Positions 1 to 7,813 of a DNA stretch of 64,000 nt are shown here, in pieces (positions within the stretch are counted from its first letter, which is position 1; the number at the start of each line of letters is the position of its first letter). The stretch covers positions 25,054-89,053 of the forward strand of contig NZ_JBFAPK010000037.1 in assembly GCF_040676675.1 (NCBI RefSeq), given 5' to 3'. Both the position numbers and the translations under genes were made by a program. The notes under the pieces are model-generated. The model had not been told where the DNA came from, searched no databases, and saw only the letters and a program-made list of their open reading frames with translations. Source of the DNA: JBFAPK01 sp040676675 (lineage in GTDB: Bacteria > Actinomycetota > Actinomycetes > Mycobacteriales > Micromonosporaceae).

Positions 1-261
1 GCCAACGAGTACGGCAACGTGCGGGTCCGGGTGACCCTGAACGGTACGGACATCACCGCGGTCACCGCGCTGGAGCTGCCGGAGAGCACGGCCGACTCGA
101 CCCGCCGCAGCGCCAGCGTGCGGTCGCGGATGGGGGCGCAGGCCGTGCAGCGCGACAGCGCCGACCTCGACACGGTCTCCGGCGCCACGGCGACCAGCGA
201 CAGCTACCGCCAGTCGCTACAGGCGGCGCTGGACCGGGCGGCCCGTGGTGAACGGGGCTGA
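1..261 (+). CDS. FMN-binding domain protein, C-terminal fragment (truncated by window edge)
   Basis: The frame is open from base 1, so only the last 86 residues are visible. The fragment contains D-T-V-S-G-A-T, which fits the flavinylation motif of FMN_bind (NqrC/RnfG-like) domains; the Thr codon at 187-189 would carry covalent FMN. Family knowledge: such extracytoplasmic domains pass electrons in redox chains and are modified by ApbE. An apbE gene follows 60 bp downstream on the same strand, which supports the assignment as an enzyme-substrate pair. The remainder of the protein lies outside the window. Confidence 0.8.
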   Translation, partial: ANEYGNVRVRVTLNGTDITAVTALELPESTADSTRRSASVRSRMGAQAVQRDSADLDTVSGATATSDSYRQSLQAALDRAARGERG

Positions 262-321
262 CGTGGCGCCGGCCGGGATCGGGCCGGTGGCCGGGATCGG
301 GCCGTGGTGAGGAGGAGCGCG

Positions 322-1083
322 TTGCCCACCCGACCGGGCCTGCGCCAGGTCGAGCAGATCATGGGTACCGCCATCAGCCTCGACCTCGCCGACGACCTGC
401 CCGGGGCGCGGCTGGCCGCGCTCGCCGGCGAGGTCTTCGACTGGCTGCGCGAGGTGGACCGGCGGTTCAGCACGTACCGGGCGGAGAGCGAGGTCAACCG
501 CCTGGACCGGGGCGAGCTGCTGCCCGCGCGGGCCTCGGCCGAGCTGCGTACGGTGCTGGGCCGCTGCGCCGACCTGTGGGGCGAGACGGACGGCTACTTC
601 GACGCGCACGCCACCGGCCGGTTCGACCCGTCCGGCTACGTGAAGGGCTGGGCGGTGCAGGTCGCCTCGGACCGGCTGCGCGCGGCCGGCGCGGCCAACC
701 ACTGCCTCAACGCCGGTGGCGACGTACGGGTCCGTGGGCGCTCCTCGTCGGGCCGGCCGTGGCGGATCGGCATCCAGGACCCCTGGGAGCCGGCGGCGAC
801 CTGTTGGGTGGTGGCCGGCACCAACCTGGGCGTCGCCACGTCCGGGGTGTACCTGCGCGGGCAGCACGTGGTCGACCCGCGCCGCGGCACCCCCGCGTAC
901 GGGCTGCGCTCGGTCACGGTGGTCGGACCCGACCTGGGCCGCGCCGACGGGTACGCCACCGCGGCGGTGGCGATGGGCCGGGCCGGCCTGCACTGGCTGG
1001 CCCGGCTCTCCGGTCACCACTACGCGGTCGTCACCGACGACGGCCGGTACCTCCAGTCACCCGGCTTCCCGGCCACGGAGTGA
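322..1083 (+). CDS. apbE: FAD:protein FMN transferase (ApbE)
   Basis: About 253 residues. ApbE transfers FMN from FAD to a Ser/Thr of FMN-binding domains, using Mg2+. Visible family landmarks are an N-terminal M-G-T segment (in VEQIMGTAISL), a Gly-rich NAGGDVRVRG stretch, HVVDPRRG near residue 182, and ADGYATAAVAMG near residue 208, which holds the metal/flavin-binding Asp and Thr. A GTG at 304 is also in frame, but GGAGGAG at 311-317 sits six bases before the TTG at 322, so that start is preferred. The neighbouring FMN-binding protein with an S-G-A-T site is the probable substrate. No obvious signal peptide is present, so if the protein is exported the route is unclear. Confidence 0.9.
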   Translation: MPTRPGLRQVEQIMGTAISLDLADDLPGARLAALAGEVFDWLREVDRRFSTYRAESEVNRLDRGELLPARASAELRTVLGRCADLWGETDGYFDAHATGRFDPSGYVKGWAVQVASDRLRAAGAANHCLNAGGDVRVRGRSSSGRPWRIGIQDPWEPAATCWVVAGTNLGVATSGVYLRGQHVVDPRRGTPAYGLRSVTVVGPDLGRADGYATAAVAMGRAGLHWLARLSGHHYAVVTDDGRYLQSPGFPATE

Positions 1084-1533
1084 CCCCGGCCGCCCAGCCG
1101 GCCGGTGACGCCGGCCGCCCGGCGACGCGGTGACCCCGGCCGCCCGGCGACCCCGGTCCGCCGCCGGTCAGCGGACGGGCCGGTGGGTCCCCGCGGGGCG
1201 CGAGCCGGTGGGCCGGGGCCGGCCCGGGCGGGAGCCCGCCGGCCGGGTACCGGCCCACCGGCGGGCCACGGCCGCACCGCTCGGCGCGGCGGCCCCGGTG
1301 CAGGCGCACAGGACGTTGTCACCGGACATGTTCACCCCCGTTGGCCGCCCGTGGAAACCGGGCCGCTACCAGCCTTAACGAGTGCGCCAACGGGGGGAAG
1401 CTGCGTCACCGGCGCGCCGGCCCGGCGAGTCCGGCCCGCGCCACCGGCCCCCGCGCGGCGACTTCCGGGTGGCGGTTCAGGCGCACCCGCTCGCGCGCAC
1501 CGGCTTCGTCCGTACCGACTCCCGCACGGCGGG
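1084..1533. other. 450-bp GC-rich intergenic stretch with short direct repeats
   Basis: No convincing gene. The first 90 bases repeat a CCGGCCGCCCGGCGAC-like unit two to three times, with the phrase GTGACSCCGGCCGCC recurring. A short lower-GC patch lies at 1363-1400. Frames open here in several registers, but none has a ribosome site or recognisable product. Confidence 0.5.
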
Positions 1534-2703
1534 TCAGGCGCGGTGCCGGGCCCGTACCGGCGCGCTCCGCTGCGGCCCCGGATCGCGCCGGGCCGGCGGT
1601 CCCGGCTCGGCCGGCGCCGAGCGGTACGACGGCTGGTACGCCGCGCGGTGCGAGGCCCGGTGCGCCGGCAGCGGCGGTCCGGGCGGCGCCGGCGGCAACG
1701 GTCCGGGCAGCGACGGCGGTGAGGGCAGCGAGGACGGCGGCGGCGACGGTTCGGCCAGGGGCGGCAACGGTTCGGGCAGCAGCGGCGGCGGCACCTGCCC
1801 GGGGAGCGGGGCCGAGGGCAGTGTCCGGCCGGCGGCCCGGAGCGTCTCGACCAGGATCCGCTGAAGTACGCCCGAATCCGGCAGCCGCCATCCGGTGGCC
1901 CGTGGCGGCACCGCCCAGCGCACCGTCCCCTCCCGCAGCCGGGTCGGCGGCGCCGGAATCCACGAGTCCCGGCCGTGCCGCAGCACGTAGAAGCACTCGT
2001 CCAACTCGGGCCGGAGCGGCTCGCCGGGGCGTACCAGGAACATCCAGCGCCCGGTCGGGGTGACCGCGACCGGCCCGCACGCCGGTCCCGGGTCGGCGCC
2101 GGCCCCCGCCCGACGCGCGCCCGGACGCCACCGCGCCGGCACTGGTCCGGCCCGGTGCGACGCGGGCGCGTTCTGCCGCGATCCGACCCGCACCGCCGCG
2201 GCGAGCACGCCGCGCCCCAGGTGCGCGGGGACCTCGAGTACGTCGAACGCCCGGCCGGTGGCGAGCAGCAGGCCGTACGGCCCGTCCCGCCACCAGTCGG
2301 CGACCCGCCCGACCTCGCAGCTCGCGGCGGTCTCCCAGTCCTCGACGGCGGGATGGCAGGACGTGACGGGGCAGCCGGGCCGGCCGCAGGCGAAGCCGCC
2401 GCGGGCCAGACGGGCGCCGGGGAAGACCGGCCAGCCCTCGGCGGCGTAGCGCTTCGCGGCGCGGCGCAGCCGGACCCGGTCCAGCGCCCGGATCCGGTCG
2501 GCGACGTGCGGTCCGTCCAGCGCCCGGATCCGGTCGCAGACCCGCGGTCCGTCCAGTGCGCCGATCCGGTCGGCGACCTGCGGTCCGGTCGGCGCGCCGA
2601 TCCGGTCCGTCGGGCGGGTCGGCGCCGTCGCGCCGGTGTCGTCCGGCGGACGGATGGCGTCGAGCGTGGCCGTCGGCGGTAATGGTGGAACCAGCCCCCA
2701 CAT
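1534..2703 (-). CDS. Prim-Pol-like (bifunctional DNA primase/polymerase N-terminal family) protein with repeat-rich head and proline-rich tail
   Basis: About 389 residues from ATG at 2703; a GTG at 2760 is an alternative, but the 57 bases between are AT-richer and look non-coding. After roughly 55 residues of 12-residue repeats (DRIRALDGPHVA type) comes the family core: RRAAKRYAAEGWPVFPGA, a Cys/His cluster CGRPGCPVTSCHP, EDWETAASC, YGLLLATG and FDVLEVPAHLG, then TPTGRWMFLV. These resemble the AEP-type Prim-Pol proteins common in actinomycetes. Where active members carry an Asp-x-Asp pair, this one reads D-V-L-E, so polymerase activity is doubtful. The C-terminal 120 residues are Pro/Ser-rich low complexity. 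It is divergent from the XRE regulator gene, sharing a 206-bp control region. Role unknown. Confidence 0.65.
   Translation of the reverse strand: MWGLVPPLPPTATLDAIRPPDDTGATAPTRPTDRIGAPTGPQVADRIGALDGPRVCDRIRALDGPHVADRIRALDRVRLRRAAKRYAAEGWPVFPGARLARGGFACGRPGCPVTSCHPAVEDWETAASCEVGRVADWWRDGPYGLLLATGRAFDVLEVPAHLGRGVLAAAVRVGSRQNAPASHRAGPVPARWRPGARRAGAGADPGPACGPVAVTPTGRWMFLVRPGEPLRPELDECFYVLRHGRDSWIPAPPTRLREGTVRWAVPPRATGWRLPDSGVLQRILVETLRAAGRTLPSAPLPGQVPPPLLPEPLPPLAEPSPPPSSLPSPPSLPGPLPPAPPGPPLPAHRASHRAAYQPSYRSAPAEPGPPARRDPGPQRSAPVRARHRA
2478..2615. repeat. 36-bp tandem repeat, about 4 copies, inside the Prim-Pol-like gene
   Basis: The unit reads roughly CGGTCCGTCCAGCGCCCGGATC plus 14 bases and recurs every 36 bp with point changes. 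It encodes the 12-residue DRIxALDGPxVx repeats in frame, so array length can vary without shifting the frame. Confidence 0.75.
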
Positions 2704-2800
2704 GTAGGTAGAACCCCCTATTTTCGCGGCGACGGCGGCCCGGACGTCGAGCGCCGTCACTGGCGGAACTTGTGGTCGTTTTTCTCGACAGAACGGCCAG

Positions 2801-2813
2801 GTGCAAGTTGCAC
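2801..2813. promoter_or_regulatory. 13-bp perfect palindrome GTGCAAGTTGCAC in divergent control region
   Basis: GTGCAA-G-TTGCAC lies between the Prim-Pol-like gene (minus) and the XRE regulator gene (plus), about 97 bp before the latter's start. A natural candidate operator for the XRE protein; binding is inferred only from position and symmetry. Confidence 0.45.
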
Positions 2814-2909
2814 GAAAGTTACGAGCGCCGATCGCCGGAACGCCGCACCAGCTGTGCGACCAGGACTGACGGACGTCGCACAGAACATCGAGAATGAGGA
2901 AACCGTCCC

Positions 2910-4193
2910 ATGGAGCTCTCCGGCCCGGAACCGCCGGAGAGGGGAGAGGGGAGGCAGCCGGACGTGGACGAGCTACCGATCGGGCGTCGGGTGGCTTACT
3001 GGCGGGGGCGCCGCAAGATGTCGCAGCAGGTCTTCGCCGATCGACTCGGCAAGTCGAAGAGCTGGGTCGACAAGGTCGAGCGGGGGGTGCGCCGGCTGGA
3101 CAAGTTCTCGGTCCTCTACGAGATCGCCGACGTGCTCCAGCTCGACGTCCAACTGCTGCTCGGCAAGGACCCGGAGCGGCGCAACGACGCCCTCAGCTGC
3201 ATCGACCAGATCGAGGTGGAGGAGATCCGCGCCGCGCTGGCGCGGTACGACTCGATGACCGCCTTCTTCAAGGCGGTACCGGAGCCGCCGCCGCTGCCCG
3301 ACCTGGCCAAGGCGGTCAACCATGCCTGGCTGACCTACCAGTACGCCCGCTACGGGGTGCTCACCCGGGCGCTGCCGAAGCTGCTGCGCGACGCGCAGGC
3401 GGCCGACGCCGCGTACGGCGACGACGAGGGCTGCCGCAAGGCCGCGCACCTGCTCGGGCAGGTGTACCAGATCGCCTCGTCGGTGCTGCGCAAGCTCGGC
3501 GAGCACGAGCTGGCCTGGCTCGCCGCCGACCGTTCGATGGCGGTCTCGCTGCGCGCCGGCGACGAACTCCTGGCCGGGGTGGCCACCTACCGGGTCGGCA
3601 ACGCGCTGCTCGCCCTGGGCCGGGCCCGGCCCGCGCTGGAGGTCAACGTCAACATCGCGAACCGGCTCGCTCCCGGTGGCGCGAACGACTCGGGCCCGGA
3701 GCGGCTGTCGGTCTACGGCATGCTGCTGTTGCAGGGCGCCATGGCGGCGGCCCGGATCGGCGACAACGCGACCGTACGGGACCTGGTCCTGGGCGCGGGT
3801 GAGGCGGCCAGGCGGCTCGGCTCCGACCAGAACCACTACTGGACCAGCTTCGGGCCGACCAACCTCCAGCTGCACCAGGCCGCCGCCGCGGTCGAGCTGG
3901 GCGAGGGGCGCCAGGCGGTGCAGACGCACGAGCGGATCGAGCCCCAGGTCTTCGCGGCGATGCTGCCCGAGCGGCGGGCGCACCACCTGCTCGACCTGGC
4001 CCGCGGCTACACCCAGCTGGGCGACGTGGCGAACGCCGGCCACGCGCTGGTGGAGGGGGACCGGCTGGCCCCGTCGGAGATCAGATGCCGCCCGATCGCG
4101 CACGAGGTGATGTCCGACGTCCTGCGTCGCACACGGGGTGCGCCGCCTGCGGCCGTAGCGGAGTTGGCTGAGCACATGGGAGTTGGCATATGA
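2910..4193 (+). CDS. XRE-family helix-turn-helix regulator with TPR-like C-terminal region
   Basis: 427 residues. An XRE HTH occupies about residues 26-80 (GRRVAYWRGRRKMSQQVFAD, then KSKSWVDKVERG, a typical second and third helix). The rest is helical with repeated Ala/Leu-rich hairpins, like the TPR-type ligand domains of many large actinobacterial XRE regulators. ATG at 2910 is preceded by GAGGAAA at about 2897-2903. The stop codon overlaps an ATG (ATGA at 4190-4193), and a flavoprotein gene follows, so the two are likely cotranscribed. The 13-bp palindrome upstream is a possible autoregulatory site. Ligand unknown. Confidence 0.85.
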   Translation: MELSGPEPPERGEGRQPDVDELPIGRRVAYWRGRRKMSQQVFADRLGKSKSWVDKVERGVRRLDKFSVLYEIADVLQLDVQLLLGKDPERRNDALSCIDQIEVEEIRAALARYDSMTAFFKAVPEPPPLPDLAKAVNHAWLTYQYARYGVLTRALPKLLRDAQAADAAYGDDEGCRKAAHLLGQVYQIASSVLRKLGEHELAWLAADRSMAVSLRAGDELLAGVATYRVGNALLALGRARPALEVNVNIANRLAPGGANDSGPERLSVYGMLLLQGAMAAARIGDNATVRDLVLGAGEAARRLGSDQNHYWTSFGPTNLQLHQAAAAVELGEGRQAVQTHERIEPQVFAAMLPERRAHHLLDLARGYTQLGDVANAGHALVEGDRLAPSEIRCRPIAHEVMSDVLRRTRGAPPAAVAELAEHMGVGI

Positions 4194-4210
4194 CGGCCCC
4201 GGCCCGATGA
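4190..4210 (+). other. six-codon mini-ORF bridging regulator and flavoprotein genes
   Basis: ATG at 4190 overlaps the regulator stop, encodes M-T-A-P-A-R, and its TGA overlaps the ATG at 4207 that opens the flavoprotein. GGGAG at 4178-4182 is well spaced for the 4190 ATG. Either a reinitiation bridge or a sign that one base differs from the ancestral start. Confidence 0.35.
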
Positions 4211-4809
4211 CCGGGTACGGCGGCGAGGCGGGCGGCGGCGCGGGGGTCCTGTACGTGATCGCGTGCGGGTCCCCGGTGACCCGGGACGTCGGCCGGTTGG
4301 TGACGCTGGGGCAGGCCGACGGTTGGGACGTCTGCGTGGTGCTCACCCCGGACGGGCGGAAGTTCGTCGACGAGCGGGCCCTGGCCCGGCAGACCGATCA
4401 TCCGGTGCGTTCGGCGTACAAGAACCCCGGGGATCCGGACGTGCTGCCGGACGCGGACGCGATGATCGTCGGTCCGGCGACGGTCAACACGATCAACAAG
4501 TGGGCGGCCGGCATCTGCGACACGCTGGCGCTCGGCCTGCTGGTCGAGGGGCAGGGCAAGGGGCTGCCCATCGTCGCGATGCCCTTCACCAACGCCGCGA
4601 TGGCCGCGCACCCGGCCTTCCGGGAGAGCCTGGCGCGGCTGCGGGACTGGGACGTGACGGTGCTCTTCGGCGACGACGTGCTGCCGCCGCACCCGCCGGG
4701 CACCGGCGAGCGGCTGCGGCACCGCTTCCCGTGGGAGCTGGGGTTGGACGCGCTGCGGGCCCGGCGGTACGCCCGGGGCGCGTTCGGCCCGACCGCCGGT
4801 GCCCGTTGA
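4207..4809 (+). CDS. flavoprotein-family protein (DFP/PPCDC-like fold)
   Basis: About 200 residues from ATG 4207; TTG 4183 is an in-frame alternative without a well-spaced ribosome site. It shows a Rossmann-like opening VLYVIACGSPVT, then VVLTPDGRKFVDERAL, ADAMIVGPATVNTINKWAAG and LPIVAMPFTNAAMAAHPAF, which match the flavoprotein family that includes PPCDC/EpiD-type decarboxylases (the P-A-T-x-N-T-I-N-K segment is characteristic). It lacks the C-terminal CoaB synthetase, so it is not CoaBC. The substrate cannot be inferred. Coupled to the upstream XRE regulator; such regulator-flavoprotein pairs are common in actinomycetes. Confidence 0.8.
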   Translation: MTGYGGEAGGGAGVLYVIACGSPVTRDVGRLVTLGQADGWDVCVVLTPDGRKFVDERALARQTDHPVRSAYKNPGDPDVLPDADAMIVGPATVNTINKWAAGICDTLALGLLVEGQGKGLPIVAMPFTNAAMAAHPAFRESLARLRDWDVTVLFGDDVLPPHPPGTGERLRHRFPWELGLDALRARRYARGAFGPTAGAR

Positions 4810-4843
4810 GCCGCTCCGCTCCGACCGCCCCTTCCGCCCCGAC

Positions 4844-4911
4844 GATCATGGAGTTGTGGCCGTCGCGAAGACCGCGAAACACTACATATCGGCGACCACG
4901 ACTCCATGATC
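4844..4911. repeat. intergenic inverted repeat, 16-bp arms (GATCATGGAGT type)
   Basis: Arms 4844-4859 (GATCATGGAGTTGTGG) and 4896-4911 (CCACGACTCCATGATC) are complementary except for one position; the 36-bp spacer is AT-richer. It lies in the 176-bp gap between the flavoprotein gene and the Nif3 gene. It could fold as a terminator for the upstream operon, or be a dispersed palindromic element. Confidence 0.75.
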
Positions 4912-4971
4912 GGCGCTGAGGCGGGGCGGCCCCGTCTCGGGCCGGCGACGCGAACGGGCGAGTTCCGCCGG

Positions 4972-4977
4972 TAAGCT
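4972..4977 (+). promoter_or_regulatory. -10 box TAAGCT of a probable leaderless promoter
   Basis: TAAGCT ends eight bases before the GTG start of the Nif3 gene; no Shine-Dalgarno is present, so transcription probably starts at or next to the start codon. Confidence 0.5.
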
Positions 4978-4985
4978 GGGCCGCC

Positions 4986-5858
4986 GTGAGCACAACCGGA
5001 TCCCCGACCGTGAGCGTCGGCGACGTCGTGGCGGCGCTGGAACGGCGCTACCCGCCGGCCTGGGCGGAGCAGTGGGACCGGGTGGGGCTGGTCGTCGGCG
5101 ACCCGGCCGCACCGGTACGGCGGGTTGCCTGCGCCGTGGACTGCGTACCGGAGACGGTCGCCGAGGCCCTCGCGGGTGGCGCGGACATGATCGTCGCGCA
5201 CCACCCGCTGCTGCTGCGCGGGGTGCACTCGGTGGCGGCGACGACGTACAAGGGGCGGATCGTCCACCAGTTGATCAAGAACGACGTGGCCCTGTACGTG
5301 GCGCACACCAACGCCGACGTCGCCAACCCGGGCGTCTCCGACGCGCTCGCGGCCCGGCTCGGACTGGTCGACCTGCGCCCGCTGCACGAGCCCGCGCCGG
5401 GCAGCCCGGCCGCCGGCGAGGGCCGCGGCATCGGGCGGGTCGGGCGGCTGCCCCGGCCGATGACGCTCGCCGAACTGACCGGGTACGCGGCCGCCGCGCT
5501 CCCCGCCACCGCCTGGGGCGTACGGGCGGCCGGCGAGCCCGACCGGCTGGTGCGTACCGTCGCGGTCAGCGGCGGCGCCGGGGACGGCTTCCTGGCCGAC
5601 GCCGCCGCCGCGGGGGCGGACGCCTTCCTCACCGCCGACCTGCGGCACCATCCCGCCAGCGAGCACGTCGCCGGCGGCGGCCCGGCCCTGCTGGACGCCG
5701 CGCACTGGGCGACCGAGCGACCCTGGCTGGACCAGCTCGCCGCCCACCTACGGGAGAGCCTGGCCGTATCGACGCTGGTGTCCGACCTGGACACCGACCC
5801 GTGGACGGTGCACGCCCCGTCACCCGCACCATTCGTGGAGAAGGAGCCCCGGCCATGA
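4986..5858 (+). CDS. Nif3-like dinuclear metal centre protein
   Basis: 290 residues, the usual length for the shorter Nif3/YbgI family members (Rv2230c type). Metal ligand motifs are visible: ADMIVAHHPLLLRG near the N-terminus and the C-terminal DLRHHPASEH and LDAAHWATE segments. Members form toroidal hexamers with two metals per subunit; the biochemical role is unsettled. GTG 4986 is chosen because a TAAGCT -10 box precedes it by eight bases, giving a leaderless start. The stop overlaps the next ATG (ATGA, 5855-5858). The set Nif3 / zinc-ribbon / RNase H-phosphatase matches the mycobacterial Rv2230c-Rv2228c order, with an intact operon. Confidence 0.9.
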   Translation: MSTTGSPTVSVGDVVAALERRYPPAWAEQWDRVGLVVGDPAAPVRRVACAVDCVPETVAEALAGGADMIVAHHPLLLRGVHSVAATTYKGRIVHQLIKNDVALYVAHTNADVANPGVSDALAARLGLVDLRPLHEPAPGSPAAGEGRGIGRVGRLPRPMTLAELTGYAAAALPATAWGVRAAGEPDRLVRTVAVSGGAGDGFLADAAAAGADAFLTADLRHHPASEHVAGGGPALLDAAHWATERPWLDQLAAHLRESLAVSTLVSDLDTDPWTVHAPSPAPFVEKEPRP

Positions 5859-6595
5859 AGGCTGACCCGCAAGACCAGCGACGCCTGCTCGACCTGCAGG
5901 CGGTGGACACCGCCCTGGCCCAGCTGGCGCACCGGCGCCGTACCCTGCCCGAGTTCGCCGAGCTGGAGTCGCTGGCCCGGGAACTCTCCGCGCTGGAGGA
6001 CCAGCGGGTACGCGCCCAGGTTGCGGTCGACGACCTGGACCGGGACATCGCCCGGCTGGAGAAGGACATCGAGCAGGTCCGCACCCGCAAGGACCGGGAC
6101 CAGGCGCGGCTCACCATGGGCTCCGGCCCGGCCCGGGAGCTGGAGGCGTTGCAGCACGAGCTGACCTCGCTCAACCGGCGGCAGTCCGAGCTGGAGGACT
6201 CCGAGCTGGAACTGATGGAGCAGCGGGAGACCGCGCAGGGCGTACTCGACGGGGTGCAGCGGCAGCTGGTGGAGGCGCGGGAGAAGCGCGCGGCGGCCGA
6301 GGAGCGCCGCGACCAGGCGCTCGCCGACATCACCAAGGAGGAGGCGGCCAAGACGTCCGGGCGGGCCCCGCTGGCGGCGGACCTCCCAGCCGACCTGATC
6401 GCCCTCTACGACCGGATCCGCGAGTCCTCCGGCGGCCTGGCGGCGGCGCTGATGCGCGGCGGCCGGTGCGGCGGCTGCCGGCTGGAGCTCTCCGGCGTGG
6501 ACCTGGCCCGGATCCGGGCCGCGGCCCCGGACGAGGTGGTGCGCTGCGAGGAGTGCCGGCGGATCATGGTGCGCACCACCGAGTCCGGCCTGTGA
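5855..6595 (+). CDS. coiled-coil zinc-ribbon protein (CT398/Rv2229c type)
   Basis: 246 residues. Roughly residues 20-170 are an unbroken charged heptad pattern (antiparallel coiled coil; LEKDIEQVRTRKDRDQARL is typical). The C-terminus has a four-Cys zinc ribbon: GRCGGCRLELSG followed by VRCEECRRIM. Family knowledge: CT398-like proteins interact with RNA polymerase/secretion components in other bacteria; the actinobacterial function is unproven. Start ATG 5855 has GGAGAAGGAG at 5837-5846 and overlaps the Nif3 stop by four bases. Its own stop overlaps the GTG of the next gene, so the three genes are translationally coupled. Confidence 0.88.
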   Translation: MKADPQDQRRLLDLQAVDTALAQLAHRRRTLPEFAELESLARELSALEDQRVRAQVAVDDLDRDIARLEKDIEQVRTRKDRDQARLTMGSGPARELEALQHELTSLNRRQSELEDSELELMEQRETAQGVLDGVQRQLVEAREKRAAAEERRDQALADITKEEAAKTSGRAPLAADLPADLIALYDRIRESSGGLAAALMRGGRCGGCRLELSGVDLARIRAAAPDEVVRCEECRRIMVRTTESGL

Positions 6596-7800
6596 GCGTG
6601 GGTAAGGTCGTCGTCGAGGCCGACGGCGGGGCCCGGGGCAACCCGGGGCCGGCCGGCTACGGCGCGGTGGTGCGGGCGGCCGGCAGCGGCGAGGTGCTGG
6701 CGGAGCGCGCCGAGTCGATCGGCGTCGCCACCAACAACGTCGCCGAGTACCGCGGCCTGATCGCCGGGCTGGAGGCCGCCGCCGAACTGGGCGCGGCCGA
6801 GGTCGAGGTGCGGATGGACTCCAAGCTCGTGGTCGAGCAGATGTGCGGCCGGTGGCAGATCAAGAACCCCGGCCTGCGACCCCTCGCCGCGCAGGCCGCC
6901 ACCCTGGTCCGCCGCTTCGACTCGGTGACGTTCGGCTGGATCCCGCGCGAGCGCAACCGGCACGCCGACGCGCTCGCCAACGCCGCCATGGACCGGGCCG
7001 AGGGGAAGCCCGTGAAGGCCCCGAAGGCGGCGAAGCCCGCGGTCGAACCGCCGGCCGAGCTGGGGCGTGAGCCGGCGGAGGCGCCGGCGGCGGACCCCTC
7101 GGCGCGGGCCCGGGCGCGGGAGATCGCCGCACAGGGCTCCACCGCGCGCAGCTCCTGGGAGCCGCGGCCGGCCTCGACCGCGACCCGGCTGCTGCTGGTA
7201 CGGCACGGCGCGACCGAGCTGACCGCGCAGCGGCGCTACTCCGGCCGCGGCGACGTGCCGCTCGCCGAGGCGGGGGTGGCGCAGGCGCGGGCGGCCGCGG
7301 CCCGGGTGGCCGAGCTGGCCCCGTCGGTCGCGGCCGTGGTCAGCTCACCCCTGTCCCGGTGTACGGCGACCGCCGAGCTGATCGCGCGGGCGGCCGGCGG
7401 CGCGCCGGTGGTGACCGAGGACGACCTGATCGAGTGCGACTTCGGCGACTGGGAGGGCCGCACCTTCGCCGAGGTACGGTCCCAGTGGCCGGCCGAGATG
7501 GACGCGTGGCTCGCCTCGCCGGCGGTGGCGCCGCCGGGCGGGGAGTCGTTCAACGCGGTCACCAAGCGGGTGCGCCGGGCGGTGTCGACGCTGCTCAAGA
7601 CGTACCCGGGGGAGACCGTCGCGGTCGTCTCGCACGTCTCACCGCTGAAGATCGCGTTGCGGGACGCGCTCGCGGCGGGCGACGCCTTCCTGCACCGGCT
7701 CTACCTCGACCCGGCCGGCATCTCCATCGTGGACAGCTGGCCGGACGGGGGCGTGGCCGTACGGAGCGTCAACGACACGGCCCACCTGCCCCGCGACTGA
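6592..7800 (+). CDS. bifunctional ribonuclease HI / histidine phosphatase (CobC-like)
   Basis: 402 residues, two domains. Residues 1-140: type I RNase H with VEADGGARGNPGPAGYG (catalytic Asp11), NNVAEYRGL (Glu), VRMDSKLV (Asp) and NRHADALAN (final Asp), cleaving RNA in RNA:DNA hybrids. About 140-195: Ala/Pro-rich linker. 195-402: histidine phosphatase with LLLVRHGATELT (His205), ECDFGDWEG, and VVSHVSPLK (His348), like alpha-ribazole phosphatase CobC. This is the Rv2228c architecture. GTG 6592 overlaps the previous stop (GTGA). The coupling of RNA hydrolysis with a B12-type phosphatase is conserved in actinobacteria, but its reason is not known. Confidence 0.93.
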   Translation: MSVGKVVVEADGGARGNPGPAGYGAVVRAAGSGEVLAERAESIGVATNNVAEYRGLIAGLEAAAELGAAEVEVRMDSKLVVEQMCGRWQIKNPGLRPLAAQAATLVRRFDSVTFGWIPRERNRHADALANAAMDRAEGKPVKAPKAAKPAVEPPAELGREPAEAPAADPSARARAREIAAQGSTARSSWEPRPASTATRLLLVRHGATELTAQRRYSGRGDVPLAEAGVAQARAAAARVAELAPSVAAVVSSPLSRCTATAELIARAAGGAPVVTEDDLIECDFGDWEGRTFAEVRSQWPAEMDAWLASPAVAPPGGESFNAVTKRVRRAVSTLLKTYPGETVAVVSHVSPLKIALRDALAAGDAFLHRLYLDPAGISIVDSWPDGGVAVRSVNDTAHLPRD

Positions 7801-7813
7801 ACCCTGCCGGCGG

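Noticed and set aside
1534..4193. Prim-Pol/XRE pair as a toxin-antitoxin module
   Set aside because: Both proteins are large and divergently transcribed, with no toxin motif; the pair is common in actinomycetes as chromosomal regulators.
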